Of a stretch of DNA of 64,000 nt, positions 1-10,309 are shown piece after piece. The stretch spans positions 1-64,000 of the forward strand of contig JAUCBJ010000867.1 in the NCBI GenBank assembly GCA_032718475.1, written 5' to 3'. Source of the stretch: Nemertoderma westbladi (Eukaryota; Xenacoelomorpha; Nemertodermatida; Nemertodermatidae). The notes under the pieces are model-generated. The model searched no databases. It was not told the origin of the DNA and worked only from the letters and a program-made list of their open reading frames with translations. Each line of letters begins with the position of its first letter. Position 1 is the stretch's first letter. The translations under genes and the position numbers were made by a program.

Positions 1-42
1 ACATGTTCTCGCAGTTATCGAACGTCCGAAACTCGATTGGAA

Positions 43-375
43 CTAGTCCTCCTTGAAAAATCCAACCACAATAAATTCACATACAAGAAGATTTGAACCA
101 GTAACAAATCGAACGAATGCTTCCAATAACTTTGGGTCGAACTCCCTCAACATCTTTTTAAGATAACCTTGAATCTCGAGTTGCGCCTCTTTGACATATA
201 AGGGGAAGTTTAGTTTTTTCCACAAACTAGAGTATGTTGGCAGTAATGTTTTGTATAGACTGTCAATTTCATCAGGTGAATTAAAAGGGTTACCAGGGGC
301 GCCCAGCTGGAAATGTTTTGCGATAAATGCCGGAACTTGAACAACTCTTCTATAGCAGAACCAGTGTGACCACAA
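43..375 (-). pseudogene. Possible HECT-like C-terminal fragment
   Basis: This is a 110-residue open frame on the minus strand. Its last third (KKMLREFDPKLLEAF then VRFVTGSNLL) resembles the start of a HECT-type ubiquitin-ligase C-lobe, where an RFVTGS-like motif is usual. It stops about 15 residues after that motif, so the part of a C-lobe that would carry the catalytic cysteine is missing. There is no clear start context, and a neighbouring minus frame (210-497) also stays open, which could reflect a frameshift or an exon edge. The window begins here, so the rest may lie outside. Motif resemblance is what I see; the assignment is inference and a chance ORF cannot be excluded. Confidence 0.28.
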
Positions 376-482
376 TTACACCGGATTCCAGGATCATCCA
401 CTACCGGTACCGGTACACCTATGGTAGTAGTAGTAGTAGTGAAAGAAGATTTTTTCTTACATAAAAGAGATATTGTAGGAAT

Positions 483-620
483 TATTTTTTCAACCAATCA
501 GAAATACAGTTAATTTAGTTTATTTATTTTTTCAACCAATCAGAAATAACTTAATTTAGTTTATTTATTTTTTCAACCAATCAGAAATCAAAATCAATAT
601 TCACATAATTTAGTTTAATT
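483..620. repeat. Three-unit ~42-bp tandem repeat carrying CCAAT boxes
   Basis: Three units start near 491, 533 and 574. Each contains CAACCAATCAGAAA followed by an AT-rich stretch (TTAATTTAGTTTATTTATT). The core matches the NF-Y consensus (RRCCAATCAG) in every unit. The array lies about 500-600 bp upstream of the HMG-box-like gene. A promoter role is inference; the repeat itself is plain. Confidence 0.7.
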
Positions 621-1106
621 TGTTTCTGTTTCCTTAATCCCCTAAATAATATAATTTAGTTTATTTTTTTCTTAATCCTCTTCGAAAAAAATTTAATTAA
701 ATGTGGCCTAAATCAGCCACCGTACTAACTTATATTTATCCTTATTTACCATTATTTGATTCACAAATAATTTATTAGATAATTAATAGGTGTTGTTAAT
801 ATTTATGAATATTTAATTAATTGGTGTTTATGTCATAATTAACCATAACCATATATTTGACTATTGCGCAATAAACAATCTCAATCTCTTTCGTGCAAAG
901 AGAACAAGCCTCGCCGTATTTACTGATGAACCTGGACTAGATCGGTCATACATCTTTAACCCCGCTAGCGGGGTCCGGATTATTGCTGTGCCAGTCCTTC
1001 AGTATAGCCTACAATACAGTACCGGTAGGCCTAGTTATATTTCAAATTTAACCTCTTAACATAAACCAGTAAACTGGTAACCCCTGTAGCCTGTAATCCT
1101 CTAATC
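621..1106. other. AT-rich upstream region of the HMG-box-like gene
   Basis: No coding signal is seen. The stretch is AT-rich and contains a perfect 16-bp palindrome (ACCCCGCTAGCGGGGT, about 959-974). It would hold the 5' UTR and promoter of the following gene, but I see no convincing TATA box at a fixed distance from the ATG. Confidence 0.4.
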
Positions 1107-2150
1107 ATGAGCTCGGAAGAGATTTCGAACTTGAAAATCCGTGTTTCTCAGTTGGAGAATACAGTGAAAACTTTGGTAGACATGGTTTTGGCGTCGGGTC
1201 CAGGGTTGGATCGTTTGCGATTAGGTCATATAGCTTATGTGCCTATGTCGGAATCCTTTACCGTTAACGGAATCTCCCACGTGGCTAAGAAGTCCAAGAA
1301 GTCCCGACATAAGTTAGTAGAAGGCGAACCATCGATGATTCGTAGTTTATGGAGTTATTTTGTTTCTCTTCGGTCCGCCACACCGGAGATCCAGGCTGTG
1401 GCATCAACAGAACGTTTTTCAATTATCGGCCAACAATGGAAGGAGCTGTCAGAGAAACGGAAGGCCAAACTTACAAGAAAGTACCACCGTGCGGTAGAGC
1501 AAAATAAACTGGAGTTTCGTGAGTTCCTAAACTCGATGGATGAAACCGCCGAAATACAATATCGACAAGACAACCCTAGAGTTGTCAGCTACCTGGATAC
1601 CAACTCCAAAGTTCAGACAGTCCCTAAGGAAGATAAAGACCCGGTTCCGCATATTGCCCCGGACTCTGTCCGGGATTCCGTAAATATATCTGCCGGCAGA
1701 AATAAGCGGAAAGGTTCGGCGACCGAACTGCGTAATGAGAGTAACAGGAAGCACAGGAGGGTGCAGGATGTAGACGAGGTTGTGCCGCCGCAGCCGTCCC
1801 ACAAGTCTTCCAGTACCGGTACCAGTAAGAAAGATAAAGAGAAACGAAAAGAATTGAAGCTCGCAAAGGTGGAGGTAGATGACGACAACGGAACCGATAA
1901 GGATGTGGGGCGGAATTCCACTAAGTCTTATGTACCTGAGTCGTCTAAGAAAGTATCCGCTAATAGTGCACCCACATCCAAGAAGGTTAATGCCGTTACC
2001 AGCACGACTGCACAGAAGGTTCCTGCCGTTACCAGCTCGACTGCACAGAAGGTTCCTGCCGTTACCAGCTCGACTGTTCCAGATTATAATAGGTCGGAAC
2101 CTTCCAGTGGTTCATCTGATAGCGAATCGGATTCGTCGGAATCCGATTGA
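1107..2150 (+). CDS. HMG-box-like intronless protein
   Basis: One uninterrupted 347-residue frame. Residues about 1-30 form a short heptad-like coiled coil (EEISNLKIRVSQLENTVKTL). A lysine-rich stretch follows at about 59-70. Residues about 75-143 match the HMG-box pattern: a W-SYF-x3-R first helix, an IGxxWKELSEKRKAK centre, and a basic third helix ending KLEFREF. HMG boxes bend DNA non-specifically or specifically, so a nuclear DNA-binding role is likely. The C-terminal half is low-complexity, Lys/Ser-rich, with a directly repeated TSSTAQKVPAV-type unit near residues 300-320 and a terminal Ser/Asp/Glu tail, as in many HMGB-type proteins. I do not recognise the gene. It could be a host chromatin protein or a gene captured by a mobile element. 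No AATAAA signal is obvious just downstream. Confidence 0.6.
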   Translation: MSSEEISNLKIRVSQLENTVKTLVDMVLASGPGLDRLRLGHIAYVPMSESFTVNGISHVAKKSKKSRHKLVEGEPSMIRSLWSYFVSLRSATPEIQAVASTERFSIIGQQWKELSEKRKAKLTRKYHRAVEQNKLEFREFLNSMDETAEIQYRQDNPRVVSYLDTNSKVQTVPKEDKDPVPHIAPDSVRDSVNISAGRNKRKGSATELRNESNRKHRRVQDVDEVVPPQPSHKSSSTGTSKKDKEKRKELKLAKVEVDDDNGTDKDVGRNSTKSYVPESSKKVSANSAPTSKKVNAVTSTTAQKVPAVTSSTAQKVPAVTSSTVPDYNRSEPSSGSSDSESDSSESD

Positions 2151-2751
2151 AACTTGTTTAAATCTGTCACAGTGATACAACTTTATACCGGAATGAACTC
2201 TTTTTCTAAATAATAATTATGCTATGTTATCATACATTCCATGTCTGCCATGCTGTCTTTTTTCGAAATGTTTTGAATTGTTCGAAATTTTTTAAATGTT
2301 TTAATTTTCGAAAGCCATTGGAAGTTATTTTAGAAGATTGTGATCTTCTCGGGCCGAGAATGCCATCTACGATCTACATTCTTGGACAGAGAATGTCATG
2401 TACTGTAGGCCTGAATGGCGCCCCCTACCTAACCTTACCAAATAATTAGCAGGTGTGTAATTGGTGAAATGTTATTGGTAACAGGTACAATGCAATGTAA
2501 ATATTAAAAATGTCGTACTGTCAAATTAGGCATGTGTACCATAGTTGCCATGGCAACAATGCAATTCTGAGATTTTTAGAATCTCTTCGAACAATGATCG
2601 TAAATCAACATTACAGTACATAATCAACATCAACTTTTTTCTTGCAAAGTGACCCCAAAGGAACGTTCGTACAAAATTTCATGCTTGTATTGTATCACAA
2701 TTTGAATGATTCTGCCTAAAAAACACTTTAATCTGCCCTACTAATATACGT

Positions 2752-2852
2752 CATTGTTCATAAAATAGTATATTATAGCGTTACGGCACGAGGGATTTCG
2801 TAATAATAGAACGAGGGCCGTAAAAGCTTTAATGTGCTAACTATGAACAATG
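2752..2852. repeat. Imperfect foldback, ~35-bp arms
   Basis: CATTGTTCATA at 2752 is mirrored by TATGAACAATG ending at 2852, and GTTACGGC (about 2780) by GCCGTAA (about 2818). Roughly two thirds of the 35 positions pair. It is a decayed MITE or hairpin; no target duplication was identified. Confidence 0.5.
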
Positions 2853-3920
2853 GCGAATCTAATTTTATTTATTTGTGGGGAATTATTTGTAGTTATTAGG
2901 GGTGTGCCGGATATCCGGCAGGGCTGGAATTCCGGCCGGACTTTGAGAAAAAAATTTCAATTTTTTGGCCGGATTTCCATTTCAACGAATTGTTAACAAA
3001 ATTTACAATTAATATAAATAAAAAAAAAACATCAAACAAAATTTTCTTTCAAATTCAAACATAAGCAAATACAATACAGTACAATTTTTTTTTGTCTATC
3101 TGTATCTGTAAAATCTGTAATATCTGTATTTGGTTGGGCTCAGCCTCACTAACACGTAATATATATATATATATATTAAGTAGTACACGTATGCCCATAT
3201 ACTAATTATAACTAGCCAATAATTATTATATTGTCACAGCGCGCGAGAGTTGATGTTAGGTCTAGATATTGTTATTATAAATTGAGATTAAGCTTACCAC
3301 CGTGAATGGCCAGTTTATATATTCGACGGGCAATTTAGAAACTCTAGAAAATACAATTTAACTCAGAGAGTATATAAAAGATGATAAAAGAGGTTATTAC
3401 TTCATTCTTTTTTTCAATTTGCACTTTATTTCATTTCATTTTCATATTTTACATTTAACAATATTAAATTAGCAAAATATGTCGCCCTGGTGATTTAGTA
3501 GTGCGAGATTAATTCCACACAAATAAATAAAAAAATTTGTATTTTTCACGAATTTTTAAATTTTAAATTTATGAATAATAAATTAAATATAAAAATAATT
3601 AAAAATCTAAGAAAAAAATAAAAATAATAATAAATAAAAAACAATAATTTAGTTAAAAAAATTCATAAAAAAAGTATAAAAAATTCATAAAAAAATATAC
3701 TATCAGCCTATTAATGGTGACCATCACAAATACTTTACTTTCATTAAATACTGAATAACTACATTGTAGTACTGCTTCCCCCATCATAGAACATCATATA
3801 ATAGAACAATCATTGAATTAACTATTGAAATATTGTCCTAAAGTGGTATGTAATGTAATGTAGGTACAGAAACCTACAGAACCTTCTAGAGGTGTTAATT
3901 TATCTCAATAGAGTTCACTA
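2853..3920. other. AT-rich non-coding stretch
   Basis: No gene is supported. It contains short palindromes rich in CCGG (around 2908-2975), a TA dinucleotide run near 3160-3175 and long A/T runs between 3500 and 3700. Confidence 0.5.
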
Positions 3921-3921
3921 G

Positions 3922-4380
3922 TTCCCTTTCCGATCTTTCAATATTTCTCATGACCATCAACGTAAGATTTCAAACACCAACTATCTCAATCAATATGTTA
4001 TTCCGCTTTGTCTAGATACAATCGAGATGCTCGAGGTGCATTTTGATTACGTTAATTATTCGGATGACCAACTATTCATACAACTCAATAACTTTCCTCG
4101 CCTATATGATTTGCGATTATCATGGTGTCGACCTTATTCGGCTCTCTGTAAATTTATTATATCAGAAACGCACAGAGTTGAAGGTAAAACACTTCCACAG
4201 ATAACGGAATTGTCATTAAGGACTAGCATAGTCTCGATGAATAGATTAACTGTGACGGGATCAGAGATCCCGACCGGGTTGTTAAAGTACGCGTCACCGT
4301 TCTGCTGGGGATCGTGCTACTGGCTTTGGCCGAGGCCGTCTGGGAAAACAGTAAAAGTTCTTGTTGTCTTTCGATATTAA
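3922..4380 (+). pseudogene. Possible LRR-type exon fragment
   Basis: The frame opens directly after a CACTAG that could serve as a 3' splice acceptor and runs to a stop at 4380; the first ATG is at 4027. Between roughly 4070 and 4230 the translation has leucine-rich-repeat character (LNNFPRLYDLRLSWC, then LPQITELSLRT), of the kind found in NLR or F-box proteins. The last 40 residues lose that character, so the true exon probably ends earlier. No partner exons were found. Treat as a hint of a decayed or spliced LRR gene, not as an established gene. Confidence 0.22.
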
Positions 4381-5980
4381 TTGATATAGGCGGTAATAGC
4401 ACAATATGATTAAAAGCAGAAATACAGATAAATTGTTACCGGTATGGCGGTGGCGGTCAATAACTATGACCGGTCTGCACTGATAAACTGAATAACACAA
4501 CTGACCGGTAAACCAGTAATGTGAGATAATATATGATTAATACATTGAATATTGGTTCACCTCCTACTCTACTTTAGCCCTCTACCCAATGGATGCTTTC
4601 CTGTTCCCTATCACGTGCTTCCCTCCCCACTATTGGCTAATATACTACTTGTCACCTTGGCACTCCCTGGGAGTGTCCCCCCCCCCCCCCCCGCTGCTAG
4701 CCTCTACTAGCTGTCTTCCCTCCGAGGTGGTTTGACCTCTCACCTTTCTCTGTGGCTTTGGGGCTTGTGTTGCCCCCCCCCCCCCCCCAATGTTGGTTAT
4801 GATACGAGATTAATATTGGTAATCTCGTATCCCCAACATATTGCTAAAATGCCACTAGTCCCATTTTCTGGTGGGTAATGAAGTGGAATTGAATCCGCTT
4901 ACACTCCCCCCCATGCTATCTTCCCGGTGAAAAGATAGCATCAACCTCAAGTGCGCTTCAATTCCGCTGGAACCCAATCTAATATCGGGTGTGGGGTGGA
5001 GTTCTTTTCTCGGGGTCGGATTTCCAGGCCGCCCCCCTGGGTATGTTGTTGCTACCCCTCCTTGGTGCAATCGCGAGTTATGTTGCACCAAGGTATCTGA
5101 CGTCTCCGTTTGAGACAATTGTGCTTTCTCTTCACACAATTTTCAAAAAACCTCACTCTTAATCTTACTCTCGGACCTCTCTGTCCCTTACTCTCTCTCT
5201 CGCGCACCTCGCTGTCCCTTACTCTCTCTCTCTCTCCCTTGGGTCTCTTCCTCTCTCCCTGCTCGCTCCCCACGCTTGAATTGCACTCCTCTCACTCCCT
5301 CATGTGTCAACACCTCCTCTCCATGCTTCCCCCGATTCCCCATTCTCGTTTTCATTCTCCATACACTTATTGGGTCCCACACATTTTGCGCATCATGTTA
5401 GTGGGATCCGTCTAAGTCTCGTCCTGTCGTTCTAGTCAATTAGTCCCCAGTCCCGGTAGCTAATTGGAAAAAGGTTGTACTTGACTACGGTATATATAAT
5501 ATAATATGTATATATACGAGTTATGTATAACAATTAATTATTATACAATTATGCATTATATATATTATATTATATGCTCGTCTACATGACGCGCCTTAAC
5601 CCCCCCGCTCGGAGGTGATATGACTCGTCACTCCCGGTCTCACCCGCTTCACTCTCCCTCCGCCTTTCTTTTCCTTACTAACCTCTCAGCCATCACGAAC
5701 TTCCCCGCGCTCACCCAATTGGTGGGGCCTTACAAAGGCCCAAATTGAGTGAGTGCTGTTAAACAAGATGTTACAAGTTTTGTTCTGTAATGGCCTTCCT
5801 CCTACCTTATTCTTTCTTTCGTGCCAGTATTCCCCTAACTTTATTTTTCAAATTTTGTTTTATCTATGTTTCCCCCTTTTCTGTGCTATTATCGTACCCA
5901 CCTTTCTACTTTCTCCTTACTTACTATGGTATGATATATCTATATACCATATTCTCTACTCTCTTACTACTAACTCTTAC
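4381..5980. other. Pyrimidine-rich non-coding region with C runs
   Basis: No coding signal. It contains uninterrupted C runs at about 4678-4692 and 4773-4788, a 20-bp-arm inverted repeat immediately after the second run (4792-4838; TACGAGATTA against TAATCTCGTA), CTCTCT-rich low-complexity DNA (about 5150-5290) and an AT-rich near-palindrome around 5490-5575. Its right end, rich in TACT and CTAACT, is the insertion site of element 1 and resumes at 23539. Confidence 0.5.
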
Positions 5981-5985
5981 CAACT
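5981..5985. other. Target-site duplication of element 1 (left)
   Basis: CAACT immediately precedes the left LTR and is repeated at 23539-23543 after the right LTR. Five bp is a normal duplication size for LTR retrotransposons. Confidence 0.9.
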
Positions 5986-7192
5986 TGTTCGCGCTTTCAG
6001 ACCTTTGGCAGTTTAACCCGCCAAATTAAGATGTCTTCTAGATATTAAATCGCTTTTTAGTCTATGACAAGTATTTGATTCACTACACTAGTCGAAACCA
6101 ATCTGTGCGCGATCATTCACCCGCTGGATATTCCCGGGAGATTGGGTTCGACGGTTTAATTTTATTGCTATGTAAGCCTAATGTATTATTCGACTGACAG
6201 TATTATATAATCTCTGACAATATTATTCACCTTCGGGAATATTAACAGTTCCTTTAGGACGTGGCGCTTTATCTATATAAACAGAGTTATGACTTAAACT
6301 ACTCACAACGATATGGCTTAATTATAATTCACATATATGGCGCATTCTTTAGGAATTGCTTCTTTAACAGACTCACTCATACACAATGCTGCACAATACT
6401 GCACACTAATCTGTCAATCTTCACTGATTTTAGTCACATATAAAAGGAACACAGACTGACTCATGTAGGGTCTATCAAATAACATTCGATTCACTTCAAA
6501 CCACTTTAACATAAGTCACAATCGTTTATCTGTAACCCTTCTCTCTTACCTTCGGTATATCAAGAATATTGGGTTTCGGGGTTATTTATCGTTATTCCAA
6601 ATATAATAATTCATCAACCATATTATGAAGAACTGACAGTAAATAGCAGTATAAAACAACAACTGAACACTGATTGTTATGAGTTTGCAATGTTTCAGCA
6701 GTCAGTATGTATGATCAGTTAGCAGCGATTAAAAGCCAGGTTAAAGGATATATGTCCTTATAATTAAACCTACTAGTGTTGGACTAAAAAGCAGAAAACA
6801 CAAAATACTACAAAGCCGTTCTTTCGTGGCTTTGAAAAACTCGTGACTACTGCTCTATACGAGGATACCAACTACCCTTATTCCACGAAGCTCCCGTTCA
6901 ACACAGAGAAAGAGCAGTGAGATAGGAAAATTTCAGTTCAGTAGCTCTGTGATAGGTCAAAATCAAGGCTAACTCAAATTCTATTGGGAGATACAAAAAC
7001 AAGGCTATGACGCAACCTTCCTAGGCTAGTTGGCCGATTAAACAGAGCCCAGATGCCTGCGTACAGCAAATCAGCCAATAAGCTGGTAGCTTGCACGATT
7101 TTAGCTATCGATCCCCTTGAGAGTATTCTAGCGACCGGGGGGGAACTGGCCAACAAGGCAAACTAATCAGTTATCCCACAAAAGCTTTTACA
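5986..7192 (-). repeat. Element 1 3' LTR
   Basis: 1207 bp and TG...CA on the plus strand. In transcriptional (minus) orientation a TATA-like TTATATAGAT lies at about 6271-6280 and an AATAAA signal at 6161-6166. That suggests U3 at about 7192-6250, a short R, and U5 down to 5986. The same TATA context is kept in the solo LTR at 42308-43471. Confidence 0.93.
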
Positions 7193-7270
7193 CCGCTCCC
7201 AGAAAATGGGATTTAAGTCTATAAAATATACAAAATCACAGTTTCTAAAATATAAAAATACTCTAAACAG

Positions 7271-9046
7271 TTAGTCTTTCTTGCGCGGACGGCGTTTACG
7301 CAGTTTTTTAAAGCTAGCAAGAGTCATTTTCTCTTTGGGGCGAGCCACTTTACGAGGAGGGCTGTAGCTCCTAGGCGAAGGGTGCAATATAATTGCATCA
7401 GAAGGTGCAGGGTTACGATCGGTATACCCGCCGGTCGAAGTACCTGGTTGATTAATATCAACCTCAGTGGAGTGAGGTCTAACGGCCTTTAGAGCGCGTC
7501 TCAGGACAGCAGCTCCTACGGGTCCTTGACGGGTCGTCTGGACACTAGCGGTGGGTGGACCGTGAGTGGTGAGGAACTTTCTCGGTTTAATGGTTCTCTC
7601 CAGCTCGCGTTCTCGGGTTCGATATTCATATGGGCGCCGAGATACTTCCTGGAGTTCAGGATGCGAGTTCACGAAAATGTCGCCATACTCAGGGTCCTGA
7701 CGGATAAAATTGATCAGGTGATATGTGGTTATATCATTAGGGTTAACGTTTCTAAGGTATTTCCTGACAAACTTGGTGGAAATACACTCACCAACACGCT
7801 TTATTAACTCGTAACTTGGTACGCGTGTTTTCTGTTCAATCGACGCGAATAGGTAAGGATGGAACGCGTAAACTCCCTCGTAAGCTCGTCCAGGGTAATA
7901 GCGATGTCTGGATTCGCAATGTAAATCTGCGTTCGCTTCCCAAGCTCGGATGTATCGCAGGGTGATCATCTCGTCTACGCTCTCTAAATCGCGATTAAAG
8001 GGACAATTGTAACTTTCGTGTCCTTTAAGTTGGCAGTAGTGACATTGAGTCATAAATTGTGGGCAGACGGCAAATATATGAGAGTTATTAAGCCGGCAAT
8101 AAGCACAATATATTTCCATCATCGGTTGTTCGAGGAAATAGGAACAAGGTACGCTCGAGTCTAGAGGAGTGAAGTGGTCTCTCGATGCGCATAATCGACA
8201 ACGTTTTCGGGAAACGTAGTTGGCGTGTCGATAATCGTACGCTGTGAGACGCTGTGGACCTTGATACCACTCTATGACATAATCATTGTCACTGCTCCGG
8301 GAAGCCGTAGGTTGAATCGCTTCTGATTCCAAGCATACTGGTTCATCCTCCAGCTGCATAGACGAAGTGGGTGCGTCGGTTTCCGTAAGTGGACCCACTG
8401 TCTGTATTTCCACGACAGAATAACCTGTAGATATTCGGGATCTTTGTATAACGGATGAATGTAGGTTCTGTATACAAACGTCTTGAAAGACGGCAAATCC
8501 AGCGCTACTCAGTTTCTCCGCAGCTGAGTCTCTAAGACTGAGCTTGGTCAGCGCGCGGTCCTTGAACTGACTATCGACATTACGGAACGGAGTCAGAAAG
8601 CGCCGGAAACATTCGAAACGTATGAACTTATTGTGTTCGTCTAACTTGGCAAGTTTAGTTCCAAGTATTAACGGGTGAGCGCGTATGGTACGACTGCACA
8701 CATCGGCTAGCCAACCGGCAAGTGCTGCGTTTTCAAAGATCGTGTATATAGCTAAGGAAGGGCGAAGTGGAACACTCATAAAGCTATATACTGCACCAGG
8801 CGCAGTTAATGGTCCATCAAAATATAAACGGGAGTAATGATCTCCATATACCTGCTGGTAATTGATAGGATTTCCAACCTTGAAGTTCCATCCATATTCT
8901 TGAAAGGCAAGATGTCCGATGGACGTCCGTTGTACTTTAGTAATGTCGCTGGGTGTATTGGCATACATAGTGCGAAAGAAACCTCGGCCTTCGGCCCAAG
9001 GAGCAATCAGCTGAGTATCAACGAAAGGGTATGGAATGTTCTCCAT
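7271..9046 (-). CDS. Element 1 ORF-B: triple zinc-knuckle accessory protein
   Basis: A 591-residue intact frame after pol, ending 79 bp before the 3' LTR, in the position where retroviral-type elements carry env or accessory genes. It has no signal peptide or membrane segment, so it is not a classical Env. Three zinc-binding motifs lie in tandem: C283-x2-C-x4-H-x9-C301, C314-x2-C-x5-H-x4-C328 and C335-x2-C-x4-H-x4-C348, the last a perfect CCHC knuckle. The C-terminus (about 560-591) is strongly basic with nuclear-signal-like KKLRKRRPRKK. This composition suggests a nucleic-acid-binding protein, like a second nucleocapsid or an RNA-export or trans-activator factor; the function is inferred. 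A related, broken copy lies in element 2 at the same place. The N-terminal 270 residues match nothing I recognise. A good 3' splice site lies 68 nt upstream (boundary 9114/9115). Confidence 0.85.
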   Translation of the reverse strand: MENIPYPFVDTQLIAPWAEGRGFFRTMYANTPSDITKVQRTSIGHLAFQEYGWNFKVGNPINYQQVYGDHYSRLYFDGPLTAPGAVYSFMSVPLRPSLAIYTIFENAALAGWLADVCSRTIRAHPLILGTKLAKLDEHNKFIRFECFRRFLTPFRNVDSQFKDRALTKLSLRDSAAEKLSSAGFAVFQDVCIQNLHSSVIQRSRISTGYSVVEIQTVGPLTETDAPTSSMQLEDEPVCLESEAIQPTASRSSDNDYVIEWYQGPQRLTAYDYRHANYVSRKRCRLCASRDHFTPLDSSVPCSYFLEQPMMEIYCAYCRLNNSHIFAVCPQFMTQCHYCQLKGHESYNCPFNRDLESVDEMITLRYIRAWEANADLHCESRHRYYPGRAYEGVYAFHPYLFASIEQKTRVPSYELIKRVGECISTKFVRKYLRNVNPNDITTYHLINFIRQDPEYGDIFVNSHPELQEVSRRPYEYRTRERELERTIKPRKFLTTHGPPTASVQTTRQGPVGAAVLRRALKAVRPHSTEVDINQPGTSTGGYTDRNPAPSDAIILHPSPRSYSPPRKVARPKEKMTLASFKKLRKRRPRKKD

Positions 9047-9763
9047 ATTCCTGTTGTATGCCTAATATGTTCTCCGACAGCGATGGTAGAGCAGAGGAAA
9101 AACTATTTCTCATTCTGAAATATTCAGAAATACGATCTCAGTAGGAGGATTGTAACATTTGAGCACTATCTCCAACCGAATTTATCCCCTAGTGCGATGA
9201 GGTAAACACCAGTTCAAGGATATGTTTGCCTCAGTTGTTCTACATAAGATTTATATCCCCAATCATTAAGGGAGGTGAACAACCAGATTTATGACACACA
9301 ATGGTACCAGTTGTTCACCTACCACTGCTTGTCCTTTCAGTCCTTGTTTCACGGTTGTGGATTTAAGGAAATCCTTGGTGGTTGATTATCTAATCAACAA
9401 CGAGAGGGTGGAAGTTGATATCATAAATATCAACAGAATGACACATGGACAGGAGGTGCGGACACCAATATTAGCATACAAATAAACGGTAAGGGGGTGG
9501 AGGTTGATATCATAAATATCAACAGAATATGACATGTGCAGGAGATGCGGACACCAATATTAGCATCCAGATTAATAGTAAGGGATGTGAGGTTTAGTAT
9601 TCGTTTCCCGAAGCTCCGAGCACGTTGGGAAGAGAAGGTGGGATGAAATATGTCGTATCTTTAGTAACAACGTATAAGAGGGTAAGAGGAGTAGAGAGGA
9701 GGGAGGATATACGATAGTATCCATAAGATACCACAATGGATGTGTTTTCCGTCACATCATCAT
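9047..9763 (-). promoter_or_regulatory. ORF-A/ORF-B spacer with candidate splice acceptor and duplicated hairpin
   Basis: On the minus strand TATTTCTGAATATTTCAG ends at 9115, a fair polypyrimidine-AG acceptor just upstream of the ORF-B start. Between about 9408 and 9580 an ~86-bp segment is tandemly duplicated; each copy contains the hairpin-forming GTTGATATCATAAATATCAAC-like palindrome followed by GACAT-containing DNA and CACCAATATTAGCAT. No coding frame is supported here. Confidence 0.5.
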
Positions 9764-10309
9764 TCATTCTTGCCTTTTAATTGTGACACTGATCACAATA
9801 ATTACAGGAAAACGATGAAGGAAGGGAAAGTTACAGCCTCCCGAAGGAGACCGCCCGCGAGCACCCGTGCCCCGGGGAAAACTATTCACATTATGGACCC
9901 TGGACATTAACCCATGTCTCTTCTCCAGTGGTTCTCCTTTATTTGTCCGCATCAACCTTCTTCCACGTTCTATCCTCGATTTGTCGTTTCGACTCCGCTG
10001 GGTATGATATTTAAATAAAACCATTTCCCTTTCGGTGTCTACATCGTCCGTATCGTGTAAATCAATAGGGTGACCAGTAGTCAAGAAGTCCATATACGTA
10101 CCATTACGATGCGTATAGCGAGCCGTGAACTTTCTATAATCCAATTCACGCGTAAGTTGCTCCTGGGACATTGGCGGTTCGATATAACGACCATCGTCCT
10201 CCGTAGTAGTTGGATCAGCGTCACCGCGTATCAAGCTATCGACAAACGCTTGTAAAGGTAGAGTATATCTCTCCCTGATACCAAGATCATCTTCTATTAA
10301 TTCAGTCAT
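9764..10309 (-). CDS. Element 1 ORF-A: small charged accessory protein
   Basis: A 181-residue frame between integrase and ORF-B. It is rich in Asp, Glu, Arg and Thr, with an acidic stretch (HDTDDVDTERE) and a basic stretch (RNDKSRIERGRRL), and contains no recognised domain. Support for it being real comes from element 2, where a remnant in the same position keeps the pattern L-[IV]-RG, then RY-[IV]-E-x-P, then SRE or TRE. The last 20 residues turn hydrophobic and may be non-native read-on into spacer. It could be a separate protein or an upstream exon of ORF-B. Expression would need a spliced or internally initiated RNA because it follows pol without overlap. Confidence 0.6.
   Translation of the reverse strand: MTELIEDDLGIRERYTLPLQAFVDSLIRGDADPTTTEDDGRYIEPPMSQEQLTRELDYRKFTARYTHRNGTYMDFLTTGHPIDLHDTDDVDTEREMVLFKYHTQRSRNDKSRIERGRRLMRTNKGEPLEKRHGLMSRVHNVNSFPRGTGARGRSPSGGCNFPFLHRFPVIIVISVTIKRQE

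Noticed and set aside
7271-9046. ORF-B as a classical retroviral envelope
   Set aside because: Position fits, but there is no signal peptide, transmembrane helix or fusion-protein features; zinc knuckles and a basic tail indicate nucleic-acid binding instead.
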